Assembly (NCBI GenBank): GCA_963522175.1
Contig: CAUQXC010000005.1
Coordinates: forward strand, 62,001-126,000
Length of the DNA: 64,000 nucleotides
Reading direction: 5' to 3'
Source: CAKAHY01 sp963522175
GTDB taxonomy: Bacteria; Bacillota; Clostridia; Lachnospirales; Lachnospiraceae
Shown: piece after piece, positions 42,061-50,348 of the stretch
How the letters are laid out: the number at the start of each line of letters is the position of its first letter
How positions within the stretch are numbered: position 1 is the stretch's first letter
Notes under the pieces: model-generated
What the model saw: only the letters and a program-made list of their open reading frames with translations
The model's database searches: none
What the model was told of the DNA's origin: nothing
Translations under genes and position numbers: made by a program

Positions 42061-42180
42061 AAAACAAACTGATTTGTTTGCAGGCAGTATCGACTATAAT
42101 TGTACATTATTTCTTAATATAAGTACATAGAATTTCGTTTAGGCGGTAAATTTTATCTACTATGTACATTAAATACTTTT
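42061..42180 (-). promoter_or_regulatory. Promoter/leader region of the surface-protein operon with repeated TGTAC motifs
   Basis: Three GTACAT-containing sites lie at 42101-42107, 42123-42128 and 42163-42169, 22 and 40 bases apart, two of them within the palindrome TGTACA. A TATAGT (or TACAAT) box on the minus strand near 42095-42103 could be the -10, but no good -35 is seen. A hairpin AAACAAA-CTGA-TTTGTTT (42062-42079) lies between this and the ribosome binding site. Confidence 0.35.
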
Positions 42181-42255
42181 ATTCACTTAAAATTATATCC
42201 CAAATAGACAAAGCATGCTTTATCTGCCTAAATTAATTTTCTGTTTTTTGCACAA

Positions 42256-42293
42256 AAAAACTATACATTCTCTATCGAAATAGTATGGTTTTT
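42256..42293 (-). terminator. Terminator of the DUF6472-ttcA-pdxK operon
   Basis: On the minus strand an 11-bp stem with one G-U pair (42283-42293 with 42256-42266) is followed by a run of seven T. It lies about 100 bases after the kinase stop codon. Confidence 0.6.
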
Positions 42294-42389
42294 AAAACTT
42301 TTACAGCTGTTTCTTCAATTAATATTAATAAAAAAAGTCGAATTTTTTCGTTCAAAGCTACATTTTTTAACGAATCGTACACTTCATGT

Positions 42390-43268
42390 TCACAGCCTTT
42401 TACACAGATAAGGTATAGCCTTTTCAAACTTTACTCCATAGATATGTGCGCCGTCCGAAGCCGTAAGTTCAATAGCTTTTATGACAAAATCCATCGCAAT
42501 TTTCACAGCTTCTTCCACATGCTTTCCTCTCATAAGGGAACCGATAAAAACGGATGCAAATATATCTCCCGTACCGTGGTATGAGGCAGGCTCTTTTCTC
42601 CTGCTTACAACACAAATATCATTTTCAAAATTCAGACTTTCCGCTTTCATTTTTTTCCTTGACCTCTTCACAAAAACTGAAATCGTATCCTTGTCTTGCT
42701 CGGCTCCTTTCAAAACTATCATCGCTTCCGTAAGTTCTTCCAAGCTTTCAAGCAAATTCAGAATGTAAGGCAGATCATAGTCCTCCTTATATTGAACTTT
42801 TGCAAGCAAACAGGCTTCCGTAATATTCGGTAAAATTATATCCGCATTTTTACAAAGCTTTGACATATATTCAACATAACTTAGGTCAAAGCCTTTATAA
42901 AGCTTGCCTTTATCCGCCATAACGGGATCCACTATTTTAATGCCTTCCGCTTTGAGCAAAAGCTCCGTTATATGCGTAACATAATCAATTTGCTTTTTAT
43001 TCCCCAAATAACCCGAATATACAACATCAAAGCTTATACCCTCTCTTTTCCAATGCTCCGCCACTTTTACCATATCTTCGGACAAATCTCTGAAAACCGG
43101 CTCCTTAAAGCCGCCTGTATGAGTGCTTAAAATCGCAGAAGGAATGATATCCGTCTCGATTCCGCAAGCGGATATTATAGGTAAAACGACAGTTTGAGAG
43201 CATTTTCCAAAACAAGATATATCCTGTATACTTAACACTCTTTTGTCTGCAATATCGAATCTAGCCAT
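42390..43268 (-). CDS. pdxK: Pyridoxal/pyridoxamine kinase (PfkB superfamily)
   Basis: The 292-residue protein starts RVLSIQDISCFGKCSQTVVL and contains LPIISACGIETDIIPSAILS, matching bacterial pyridoxamine kinases. The ATP/anion-hole motif GTGD is in SYHGTGDIFASVFIG near residue 228, with the catalytic Asp. It phosphorylates pyridoxal, pyridoxine or pyridoxamine to form or salvage PLP. The start overlaps the end of ttcA by eight bases, indicating coupled translation. PLP is the cofactor of cysteine desulfurases, which fits the sulfur-transfer neighbour. Confidence 0.88.
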   Translation of the reverse strand: MARFDIADKRVLSIQDISCFGKCSQTVVLPIISACGIETDIIPSAILSTHTGGFKEPVFRDLSEDMVKVAEHWKREGISFDVVYSGYLGNKKQIDYVTHITELLLKAEGIKIVDPVMADKGKLYKGFDLSYVEYMSKLCKNADIILPNITEACLLAKVQYKEDYDLPYILNLLESLEELTEAMIVLKGAEQDKDTISVFVKRSRKKMKAESLNFENDICVVSRRKEPASYHGTGDIFASVFIGSLMRGKHVEEAVKIAMDFVIKAIELTASDGAHIYGVKFEKAIPYLCKRL

Positions 43269-44406
43269 CGTAATCCTCCAAAAAACTATGTTTTACACCA
43301 TCTTTTTTATAGGCTATAATGGTTTTAAGATTAACATTTTCAACACTTCTGAAAATATTTTTTTCTATGTACGGGTTTTGCTTTGCCAGACTCGCAATCA
43401 GTCTTTTCACTTCGCCGCGCATAGAGCCCTGTTCCGTGCCGCCGCAAGAAACGCAGGACTCGGTAAGCCTGCATGCACAGGCAATAAACTGCAAATCATT
43501 ATATGTTCTCCAGTGCACTATATCTTTTTCTCTTATAAGATACATCGGTCTGATAAGCTCCATACCTTCAAAATTCGTGCTTTTAAGCTTCGGCATCATA
43601 GTTTGTATTTGAGCACCGTACATCATACCCATGAGTATAGTTTCTATAACGTCGTCAAAGTGATGTCCCAGTGCGATTTTATTGCAACCGAGTTCCTTTG
43701 CCTTCGCATAAAGATGACCTCTTCTCATTCTCGCACAAAGATAACACGGAGATTCTTCTATGTCCGCCACCACGTCAAATATCTCCGACTCAAAAACCTG
43801 TATGGGAATATCCATCAGCTTTGCATTATCCTTTATGGTTTGGTAATTAAGCTCATTATATCCCGGATTCATAACCAGAAATACAAGCTCGAAATTTTGC
43901 TTGCCGTGCCTGTAAAGCTCCTGAAAAAGCTTCGCCATGAGCATGGAATCCTTACCTCCCGAAATGCATACGGCAATTTTATCTCCGCTTTTGATAAGTT
44001 CATATTCATTTATCGCCGCGGTAAATTTCTTCCATATACTTTTTCTGAACTTTTTGATAATACTTTTTTCTATTTCTTTGCCTTTTTCTTCCTTTTTGTT
44101 ATCATCCGCAAAATACTCTTCAAGCTTCTTTTTCAGGTAGGCTCTGTGACCGTTTTTCAAGCTGTACATTTCGTAGCCTTTCTCACTGTAATCCGCAGCT
44201 ATCTCATCGGTCACCTCACCGTTATAACAAATAAGGTATATGGGCTTATCTTTGGGAAGCTCTTCCCTATGTCCTCCAAATTCAAAAGCCGGTATATTCA
44301 CAGAGTCGGGATAAGCACCCTTTTCGTAGTCGTCCCGCCCTCTTACATCTATTATAAGCTTATCTCTGCTGTCGTTTTCCAATTCTTCTAATGTTTTTAC
44401 TATCAT
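43261..44406 (-). CDS. Rhodanese-TtcA fusion, tRNA 2-thiocytidine-type sulfurtransferase
   Basis: The 381-residue protein has an N-terminal rhodanese domain (about 1-95) with the persulfide-forming Cys60 in YLICYNG. A short charged linker leads to a PP-loop ATPase of the TtcA family. Its SGGKDS is at 149-154, a CxxC is in SPCYLCARMRRG, GHHFDDVIET follows, and the C-terminal Cys-rich segment is CACRLTESCVSCGG. TtcA thiolates C32 of some tRNAs using ATP and an iron-sulfur cluster. The fused rhodanese would hand over sulfur directly, removing the need for a separate carrier. It lies between the DUF6472 gene (15 bases) and pdxK (overlap). Confidence 0.85.
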   Translation of the reverse strand: MIVKTLEELENDSRDKLIIDVRGRDDYEKGAYPDSVNIPAFEFGGHREELPKDKPIYLICYNGEVTDEIAADYSEKGYEMYSLKNGHRAYLKKKLEEYFADDNKKEEKGKEIEKSIIKKFRKSIWKKFTAAINEYELIKSGDKIAVCISGGKDSMLMAKLFQELYRHGKQNFELVFLVMNPGYNELNYQTIKDNAKLMDIPIQVFESEIFDVVADIEESPCYLCARMRRGHLYAKAKELGCNKIALGHHFDDVIETILMGMMYGAQIQTMMPKLKSTNFEGMELIRPMYLIREKDIVHWRTYNDLQFIACACRLTESCVSCGGTEQGSMRGEVKRLIASLAKQNPYIEKNIFRSVENVNLKTIIAYKKDGVKHSFLEDYDG

Positions 44407-44421
44407 TTTTCCTCTTCTTTA

Positions 44422-44595
44422 TTACATTTGCTTTCTTACTACTTTATACTCGTCTCCGTTTCTGTAATAAGGGCAATCTTTATAGTTCTTACTCATAAAT
44501 CTCGCCACCTCGTCCTCATCCAAATCAGCTTCACAAATATAACATTCCCACTCTTCGTCATAAACAAAATTATAACATGTATCACATATATCCAT
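44422..44595 (-). CDS. DUF6472 family Cys-rich small protein
   Basis: The ATG at 44595 follows AAAGGTGG and gives 57 residues beginning MDICDTCYNFVYDEEWEC; the open frame further upstream has no ribosome binding site. Cys residues in CDTC and CYIC form a probable zinc ribbon. The rest is acidic, ending CPYYRNGDEYKVVRKQM, the usual DUF6472 ending. Function is unknown. Its constant place before a sulfur-transfer gene here suggests a helper role, but that is a guess. Confidence 0.75.
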   Translation of the reverse strand: MDICDTCYNFVYDEEWECYICEADLDEDEVARFMSKNYKDCPYYRNGDEYKVVRKQM

Positions 44596-44659
44596 AATAC
44601 CACCTTTTATAAAAGTACCGCTTGTATCAAGATTATATAAAAGCCTTATCGGCGTTATC

Positions 44660-44688
44660 ATAATATAACAAAATTCGCCATGTGGCAA
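44660..44688 (-). promoter_or_regulatory. Promoter of the DUF6472-ttcA-pdxK operon
   Basis: On the minus strand, TTGCCA (44683-44688), 17 bases, TATTAT (44660-44665), about 65 bases before the first start codon. Confidence 0.55.
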
Positions 44689-44784
44689 CGGAAATATTAT
44701 TTGGCAAAGCAAGGTTATTGTAATAAACTGTTATCATAAAATTTTTTTCTTAAATTCACTTTTTATACATCTTTTTCATGCACT

Positions 44785-44822
44785 AAAAAAGAGAATTAGG
44801 GAACTTCCCTTTTTCTCTTTTT
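44785..44822 (-). terminator. Terminator of rho
   Basis: A two-part stem: outer AAAAAGAGAA against TTCTCTTTTT, and inner GGGAA/TTCCC with a one-base loop. It begins six bases after the rho stop codon and is rich in A and T runs on both sides. Confidence 0.75.
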
Positions 44823-44827
44823 ATCAT

Positions 44828-46195
44828 CTAATTCAGTCTCATTTTTTTTACATAATCTATCAACTCTGCATTTGTCCTTGTCTCGGCAAAAGCATTCAGT
44901 ATTCTTTCAACAGCTTCGTCAGGCTTATATACTCCCGTTACTTTTCTTATAGTTTCTACAGCCTCCTGTTCCTGCTCGGACAATAACAGGTCATCTCTTC
45001 TTGTACCGCTCTTCAGAATATCTATTGCAGGAAAAATCCTCTTTTCTGAAAGCTTTCTGTCCAGTACAAGCTCCATATTTCCGGTACCTTTAAACTCTTC
45101 GAAAACAACATCGTCCATTCTTGAACCCGTCTCTACCAAAGCGGTCGCAAGAACGGTTAAGCTTCCCTTCTCCCTAAAATTTCTTGCCGCACCGAAAAAT
45201 CTTTTAGGCATATATAAAGCGGACGGATCCAAACCTCCGGACAGAGTTCTTCCGCTCGGAGCCACTATCAGGTTATATGCTCTTGAAAGTCTGGTTATCG
45301 AGTCCAAAAGGATTATTACATCCTCTCCGTGTTCCGCAAGTCTCTTAGCTCTTTCTATGACCATTTCAGATACTCTCTTATGTTTTTCCGGCTGTTCGTC
45401 AAAGGTCGAATATATAACCTCGACCTGAGGTCCGACAATGGCCTCTTTAATATCCGTAACTTCTTCCGGTCTTTCGTCTATAAGAAGTATTATAAGGTGC
45501 ATATCCGGATGATTTACCGTCACAGCCAAAGCAATCTGCTTAAGCAAGGTCGTTTTTCCTGCTTTCGGAGGCGCTACTATCATACCTCTTTGTCCCTTTC
45601 CTATAGGAGAAAGCAGGTCAACTATTCTCATCGCCGGAGTTCCCGGTCTGTTCGTCAAGCTGAGATGTATACGTTCATCGGGATATACCGGAGTAAGGTC
45701 TTCAAAATTAGGCCGTGAATAAACCGAACTTACAGGGTAGTCATTTACAGTGTTTATATATAAGAGAGCTGCAAATTTCTCCGCCATCGTCTTTATACGC
45801 TTCGAGCCCGAAATTATGTCACCTGTTTTCAGCCTAAATCTTTTGATCTGTGAAGGAGCAACATAAACGTCATCCGCTCCCGGAAGGAAGTTTTCGCTCC
45901 TGATAAAACCGAAACCGTCAGGCATAACCTCCAATATTCCCGTTGCCACTTCTCCGGAATCAAGCTCCTTCATGTCTATCTGACTCTTATCATCCGAAGT
46001 CTCCACCGAGCTCCCACCTTTATCTTCTTTTTGCGAGTGCTCTTTCTTATCTTCTTTTTCTTCATTTGCACCGCTGAACTCCAAAAGTCTTTCTATGAGC
46101 TCATCTTTCTTCAAGGTGCTTATTTTCTTCAATCCGTTTTCTTTAGCAATTTCTCTGAGCTGAGCCAATGACAAGGTTTCAAGCTTCTCTCTCAT
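44828..46195 (-). CDS. rho: Transcription termination factor Rho
   Basis: The 455-residue protein begins with the Rho N-terminal SAP-like helices (LAQLREIAKENGLKKISTLK). A charged linker of about 45 residues follows (Glu/Lys/Ser-rich), then the RNA-binding OB fold (GILEVMPDGFGFIRSENFLP) and the hexameric ATPase. Walker A is PPKAGKTTLL, Walker B ILLIDERPEEVTD, and the Q/R-loop segments are RLSRAYN and GTRRDDLLL. It is an RNA-dependent helicase that ends untranslated transcripts. It has its own strong promoter and terminator, so it is a single-gene unit. Confidence 0.97.
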   Translation of the reverse strand: MREKLETLSLAQLREIAKENGLKKISTLKKDELIERLLEFSGANEEKEDKKEHSQKEDKGGSSVETSDDKSQIDMKELDSGEVATGILEVMPDGFGFIRSENFLPGADDVYVAPSQIKRFRLKTGDIISGSKRIKTMAEKFAALLYINTVNDYPVSSVYSRPNFEDLTPVYPDERIHLSLTNRPGTPAMRIVDLLSPIGKGQRGMIVAPPKAGKTTLLKQIALAVTVNHPDMHLIILLIDERPEEVTDIKEAIVGPQVEVIYSTFDEQPEKHKRVSEMVIERAKRLAEHGEDVIILLDSITRLSRAYNLIVAPSGRTLSGGLDPSALYMPKRFFGAARNFREKGSLTVLATALVETGSRMDDVVFEEFKGTGNMELVLDRKLSEKRIFPAIDILKSGTRRDDLLLSEQEQEAVETIRKVTGVYKPDEAVERILNAFAETRTNAELIDYVKKMRLN

Positions 46196-46333
46196 ACTAT
46201 TCCTTTCTATGTCATTTCAAATCAAATGTACAATGTATAACTCTACTAACTTTAAAAATATTTCGGATACTTTGTGAGAATCTCCACTATGGTAACTTAT
46301 CTATATGTGTAGAATTTAAAGATTATCGAACAT

Positions 46334-46362
46334 ATTATAGCATAAAAAATGCAAAATGCAAA
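46334..46362 (-). promoter_or_regulatory. Strong sigma-A promoter of rho
   Basis: On the minus strand, TTTGCA (46357-46362), a 17-base spacer, TG and a perfect TATAAT (46334-46339). A leader of roughly 130 bases precedes the rho start codon, long enough for the autoregulation known for rho genes. Confidence 0.75.
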
Positions 46363-46401
46363 ATTTTATTTCTTCACAAAACACATTTATATTATAACAC
46401 A

Positions 46402-46438
46402 AAACAGAGCCGCATACTCCCTGTATATGGCTCTGTTT
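46402..46438 (-). terminator. Terminator of the mgl operon
   Basis: AAACAGAGCC (46402-46411) pairs with GGCTCTGTTT (46429-46438), with an inner ATAC/GTAT extension. It lies 25 bases after the mglC stop, with a T-rich tail on the minus strand. Confidence 0.75.
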
Positions 46439-46463
46439 AAAACATATTATCTTAATTATCTAT

Positions 46464-47471
46464 TTATTTTTTCTGAATATACTTTCTTATATCGAGTGCT
46501 ATAGCAACAACTATAACTATACCCTGTACTATGTACTGATAGTTTGTGTTTATACCGAGGAACTGCATTGATGACTTAAGCAACTCAAATACCAAAACAC
46601 CGATTACACAACCGGAAATTCTACCTATACCTCCGTTAACGGATACACCGCCAATGGTACAAGCCGCAATAGCCTCAAGCTCATAGCCCTGTCCCATGTT
46701 AACCGAGGTACCGCCCGACTTTGCTCCCAAAAGGAAACCTGCCACGGCGTAAAGAATAGCCGCCGTTACATATATCCAAATTTTTGTCTTCTTAACGTTA
46801 ACACCCGAAACCTCGGCAGCCGCCTCATTTCCGCCTATTGCATACATATACTTACCGTGTCTTGTCATGTTATAGATAAACCACATGATAAGACCTACAA
46901 CCAAAGCAATGATGAAAAGATAAGGAACATGCCAAAGTGCACCGTTTGCAACATTTGTGTAATCAGGTCTGAAACCGCCGATAGGAGTTGCATTTGTGTA
47001 AACAAGACAAATACCGTAAACTACAAGCTGCATACCGAGAGTACCGATAAAGGCCGGTACATTCAAATACGCTATTATCCAGCCGTTTATAAGACCGAAT
47101 ACCGCACATATAGCCACTGTTATAAGTAAAACAACGGCAATGTTAAGCTGCGGAAGATTAGGATAAAATCTTGCCGAATAATCAAGAGTCTGCAACAAGG
47201 TACCTGCTATACATGAAGCAAGACCTACCACACGACCTGCAGAGAGGTCGGTACCCTTTGTTATAAGACAACCCGAAACACCGAAGGCGATAATAACACG
47301 AGCTGCCGCATTAACAGATATATTTTTCAAGTTATCAAGTGAAAAGAAATTGTCCTTTAAAACACCTGTTATCAACACTAATATTAAGAGTACGATAATA
47401 ATACCGTTATCCAATAGTAATTTTTTAATGTCTAAGTCAGGTTTAACCGTTGCTGTTTTAGTTTCTGACAT
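46464..47471 (-). CDS. mglC: Galactose/glucose-type ABC transporter permease MglC
   Basis: The 335-residue polytopic protein has about nine to ten transmembrane helices. The family motif region GTDLSAGRVVGLASCIAGTL follows the third helix. The cytosolic EAA-like loop, AIGGNEAAAEVSGVNVKKTK, should contact MglA. MglC forms the membrane pore as a homodimer, and its substrates are galactose, methyl-galactoside or glucose. It starts 15 bases after mglA and is the last gene of the operon. Confidence 0.9.
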   Translation of the reverse strand: MSETKTATVKPDLDIKKLLLDNGIIIVLLILVLITGVLKDNFFSLDNLKNISVNAAARVIIAFGVSGCLITKGTDLSAGRVVGLASCIAGTLLQTLDYSARFYPNLPQLNIAVVLLITVAICAVFGLINGWIIAYLNVPAFIGTLGMQLVVYGICLVYTNATPIGGFRPDYTNVANGALWHVPYLFIIALVVGLIMWFIYNMTRHGKYMYAIGGNEAAAEVSGVNVKKTKIWIYVTAAILYAVAGFLLGAKSGGTSVNMGQGYELEAIAACTIGGVSVNGGIGRISGCVIGVLVFELLKSSMQFLGINTNYQYIVQGIVIVVAIALDIRKYIQKK

Positions 47472-47486
47472 TTTTTAAAATCCTCC

Positions 47487-49001
47487 TTACTTAAATTTGG
47501 TAGCCAAACTCATTATATTCTCCTGAGTAGCTTCATCTTTATTAAGCTCACCCGTAATTCTTCCGTTACACATAACCATGATCCTGTCCGACATACCTAT
47601 CAGTTCAGGCATTTCCGAAGAAATCATTATAATACCCTTGCCCGCTCTCGCAAGATCAAGCATAATCTGATATATCTCATACTTCGCTCCGACGTCTATA
47701 CCTCTTGTAGGCTCATCCATGATAAGAACATCCGGATTATTTGCAAGCCATCTTGAGATAATAACCTTTTGCTGGTTACCGCCCGACAAAGACTGTATGT
47801 GTGTTTTATTACTAGGTGTTTTTATTCTAAGTTTTGCAACATTATCATCAACAACCTTGTTAATCTTTTTATGATTCAAAGAAACTCCGAAATCGAGATA
47901 ATGTCCCAATGAAGATATTGCGACATTGTCAGAAATAGATAAACATCCCAGTATACCCGTTCCTCTTCTGTCCTCTGTAATCATTCCTATACCGCTGTTT
48001 ATAGCATCTGCCGGTCTTGAAATCTTTGTTGCTTTACCGGCCACTTTTACTTCTCCGCTTTTTACTCCCCTGAGTCCGAAAATCGCTTCCATAAGCTCGG
48101 ATCTCTGTGCTCCGACCAAACCGCCGAAACCTATTATTTCTCCCCTTCTAAGCTTGAAGCTGCACTCCTTGAACGAATTGTCATGTATGCTTGTAAGTCC
48201 CTCAACTTCAAGTACCGGCTCTCCGAGATTTACCTCTCCTCTTTCCGGATAAATATTTGAAAGCTCACGTCCGACCATCTGCTTAATGATTTCGGCATCG
48301 CTTATATCTTTCATATCCCATGTACCTACATAGGTTCCGTCACGCATTATTGTTATTTCATCGGCTATTTCCCTTATCTCCGCCATTTTGTGCGAAATGT
48401 AGATAAGCGAAACTCCACGACTACGCAAGTCTCTTATTATTTTGAAAAGTCCTTCAACCTCATTATCTGTAAGTGATGAAGTCGGCTCATCCAGTATTAT
48501 GATATTTGCACCCTGTGATACCGCCTTTGCAATTTCGACAGACTGCATTTGAGATATGGAAAGTGTCCCGAGCAAAGCTTTAGGATTAAAATCCATTTTT
48601 ACTTCTGCAAGCCATTTTTTTGTTTCCGCATTCATCTTGGCATGATCTACCATTTTGAACGGTCCCACCCCTTTCATAGGGTATCTGCCGAGATACATAT
48701 TTTCCGCAATGCTTCTTTCCGGTACAGGTTGCAATTCCTGATGAACCATCGCAAGACCCTTTTTAAGAGCATCCTCCGGATTAAGTATATGTACTTTATT
48801 TCCGTCAACAGTAACCTCTCCGGTATCCATTTTATATATACCGAACAGGCACTTCATAAGTGTTGATTTGCCTGCACCGTTTTCTCCCATAAGTGCATGC
48901 ACCGTACCGGGCCTTACATTCAGATGTATATTGTCAAGCGCCTTTACTCCCGGGAAGCTTTTGGATACACCGCTCATCTGCAATCTGTAATTTTCAGCCA
49001 T
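47487..49001 (-). CDS. mglA: Sugar ABC transporter ATPase MglA (two ATPase domains)
   Basis: The 504-residue protein carries two ABC domains. The first has Walker A GENGAGKST (about 38-46), a modified signature LSISQMQSVEIAKAV and DEPTSSL. The second has the degenerate Walker A region (GLVGAQRSELMEA) normal for this subfamily, a good signature LSGGNQQKVIISRWL and DEPTRGID. It energises uptake from MglB through MglC. The start follows AAGGAG. A stem-loop occupies the 90-base gap to mglB. Confidence 0.93.
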   Translation of the reverse strand: MAENYRLQMSGVSKSFPGVKALDNIHLNVRPGTVHALMGENGAGKSTLMKCLFGIYKMDTGEVTVDGNKVHILNPEDALKKGLAMVHQELQPVPERSIAENMYLGRYPMKGVGPFKMVDHAKMNAETKKWLAEVKMDFNPKALLGTLSISQMQSVEIAKAVSQGANIIILDEPTSSLTDNEVEGLFKIIRDLRSRGVSLIYISHKMAEIREIADEITIMRDGTYVGTWDMKDISDAEIIKQMVGRELSNIYPERGEVNLGEPVLEVEGLTSIHDNSFKECSFKLRRGEIIGFGGLVGAQRSELMEAIFGLRGVKSGEVKVAGKATKISRPADAINSGIGMITEDRRGTGILGCLSISDNVAISSLGHYLDFGVSLNHKKINKVVDDNVAKLRIKTPSNKTHIQSLSGGNQQKVIISRWLANNPDVLIMDEPTRGIDVGAKYEIYQIMLDLARAGKGIIMISSEMPELIGMSDRIMVMCNGRITGELNKDEATQENIMSLATKFK

Positions 49002-49021
49002 CCTTATTCTCCTTCCAAAAA

Positions 49022-49051
49022 TCGGGCGTGCCTAGTATTAGACACACCCGA
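49022..49051 (-). repeat. Intercistronic stem-loop between mglB and mglA
   Basis: In the minus-strand RNA the 13-base arms (49039-49051 and 49022-49034) pair along their full length, with two G-U pairs and a 4-base loop. No U-run follows. Such stems after a binding-protein gene usually protect the upstream mRNA, so that the binding protein is made in excess. Confidence 0.65.
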
Positions 49052-49091
49052 CATTTTAATATTATCTTTCTGTCTTATTCTTAAGCCCTAA

Positions 49092-50198
49092 TTATTTAAC
49101 TAATTCAAGAACTTCTGCAGCCTTGTCCTTTGTAACCTTTACATAGTCAACGCCGATCTTTGTCTCAACATCTTCGCCGCTTACGAAGCCTATAGCAGCA
49201 TCACCTGCTGTATGAGCCTGGCTAAGGAAATCGTTAAATACTGTACCTGTCATCTTACCGTCAGCTACGTTCTGGCAAACCTCTGCAAGAGCGTCAACAC
49301 CTACTATATAGATATCTTCGCCTACTTTTCTGTTTGCAGCGTTTATTGCCTGCAATGCACCGAGTGCCATTGAGTCGTTATTTGAGAATACAACCTCTAC
49401 CTTGTCACCGAACTGTGTTAAAGCATCCTGTGTGATTTGCTGTCCTTTTGCCTGATCCCAGTCACCCCTTTGCATTAAAAGCTGCTCCGTCTTCATACCC
49501 GCTTCTTCAAGAGCCTTAACAGAGAACTCTGTTCTGTACTGAGCATCTACGTTCTCAGGGTCACCCTGAATCATGATGTAGCTTACTTTTCCGTCGCCGT
49601 TCACATCACCCTTGTTAGGAAGCTCTGCTATCATCTCGCCCTGGAATTTACCTGACTGTCTTGCATCTGCACCTACATAAGTAGCTTTAATCTTCTCTTT
49701 TCCCCATCTCTCGATTTCGGAAGCATCCGGCTCTCTGTTGATATATACTACAGGGATACCTGCATCATTAGCTTCTTTTGTTATTGTAGGAGCTGATGAA
49801 GCCTGAACCAAGTTAAGGATCATAACGTCAACCTTGCTTGCGATGAAGTTCTTGATCTGGTTTGTCTGCTCAGCCTGATCGTTCTTACCGTCCTGAATGA
49901 TGATGTTCTCTTTCTTGAATCCCTGCTCTATAAGGTATCTCTCCAATTCCTGACGATATAAGGTCATGAAGTTGTCATCAAACTTGTAGATTGAAATACC
50001 TACCTTTACCTCGCTGAGGTCCTTCTTGCCTGTGCTCTCTTTTGCTTCTTCAGCTACTGACTCCGCCTTTGACTCTGCCGCTGTTGTTACTTCTTCCTTC
50101 GCTGCCGTTGTTTCTGCAGGCTGTGATGAACATGCGCTCATAGAAAAAGCCATAGCTGAAACTAATGTAGCCGCCAATACTTTTTTAATCAATCTCAT
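49092..50198 (-). CDS. mglB: Galactose/glucose-binding lipoprotein MglB
   Basis: The 368-residue protein has a lipoprotein signal peptide with lipobox SMSAC (Cys23) and a Ser/Thr/Glu/Ala-rich tether up to about residue 58. The periplasmic-binding fold of the galactose-binding type follows. The calcium loop is DVNGDGKVSYIMIQGD, the sugar-contact segments are VYINREP and NNDSMALGALQAIN, and the hinge strand is YIVGVDAL. It captures the sugar outside the membrane and delivers it to MglAC. It is the first gene of mglBAC. Confidence 0.92.
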   Translation of the reverse strand: MRLIKKVLAATLVSAMAFSMSACSSQPAETTAAKEEVTTAAESKAESVAEEAKESTGKKDLSEVKVGISIYKFDDNFMTLYRQELERYLIEQGFKKENIIIQDGKNDQAEQTNQIKNFIASKVDVMILNLVQASSAPTITKEANDAGIPVVYINREPDASEIERWGKEKIKATYVGADARQSGKFQGEMIAELPNKGDVNGDGKVSYIMIQGDPENVDAQYRTEFSVKALEEAGMKTEQLLMQRGDWDQAKGQQITQDALTQFGDKVEVVFSNNDSMALGALQAINAANRKVGEDIYIVGVDALAEVCQNVADGKMTGTVFNDFLSQAHTAGDAAIGFVSGEDVETKIGVDYVKVTKDKAAEVLELVK

Positions 50199-50348
50199 AA
50201 TACTGATTACCTCCGATTTTTTTTAAATATATTTTTTTCATTTACTTATTTCCATAAGTTTTATGTTCATATTCTATTCTTTTATCGTACATATTTCCAT
50301 ATATTTTTTTTTGTAAAGTTAGTGATTTTTTTTCCTCTTACCAAGAAA
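50199..50348 (-). promoter_or_regulatory. Upstream region of mglBAC with a direct repeat
   Basis: This AT-rich gap holds two copies of TATTTCCATA (50247-50256 and 50292-50301), 45 bases apart. They could be sites for the YesN-type regulator encoded upstream. A weak promoter (TTTACA with TATGTA, 18 apart) is visible on the minus strand around the second copy. No terminator was seen after the preceding gene, so read-through from the sensor operon is possible. Confidence 0.35.

Noticed and set aside
43243..44391. Long plus-strand open frame (382 codons) opposite ttcA
   Set aside because: It lies fully antisense to the rhodanese-TtcA gene, whose motifs are certain; its translation is low in complexity, has no recognisable domain and no ribosome binding site.
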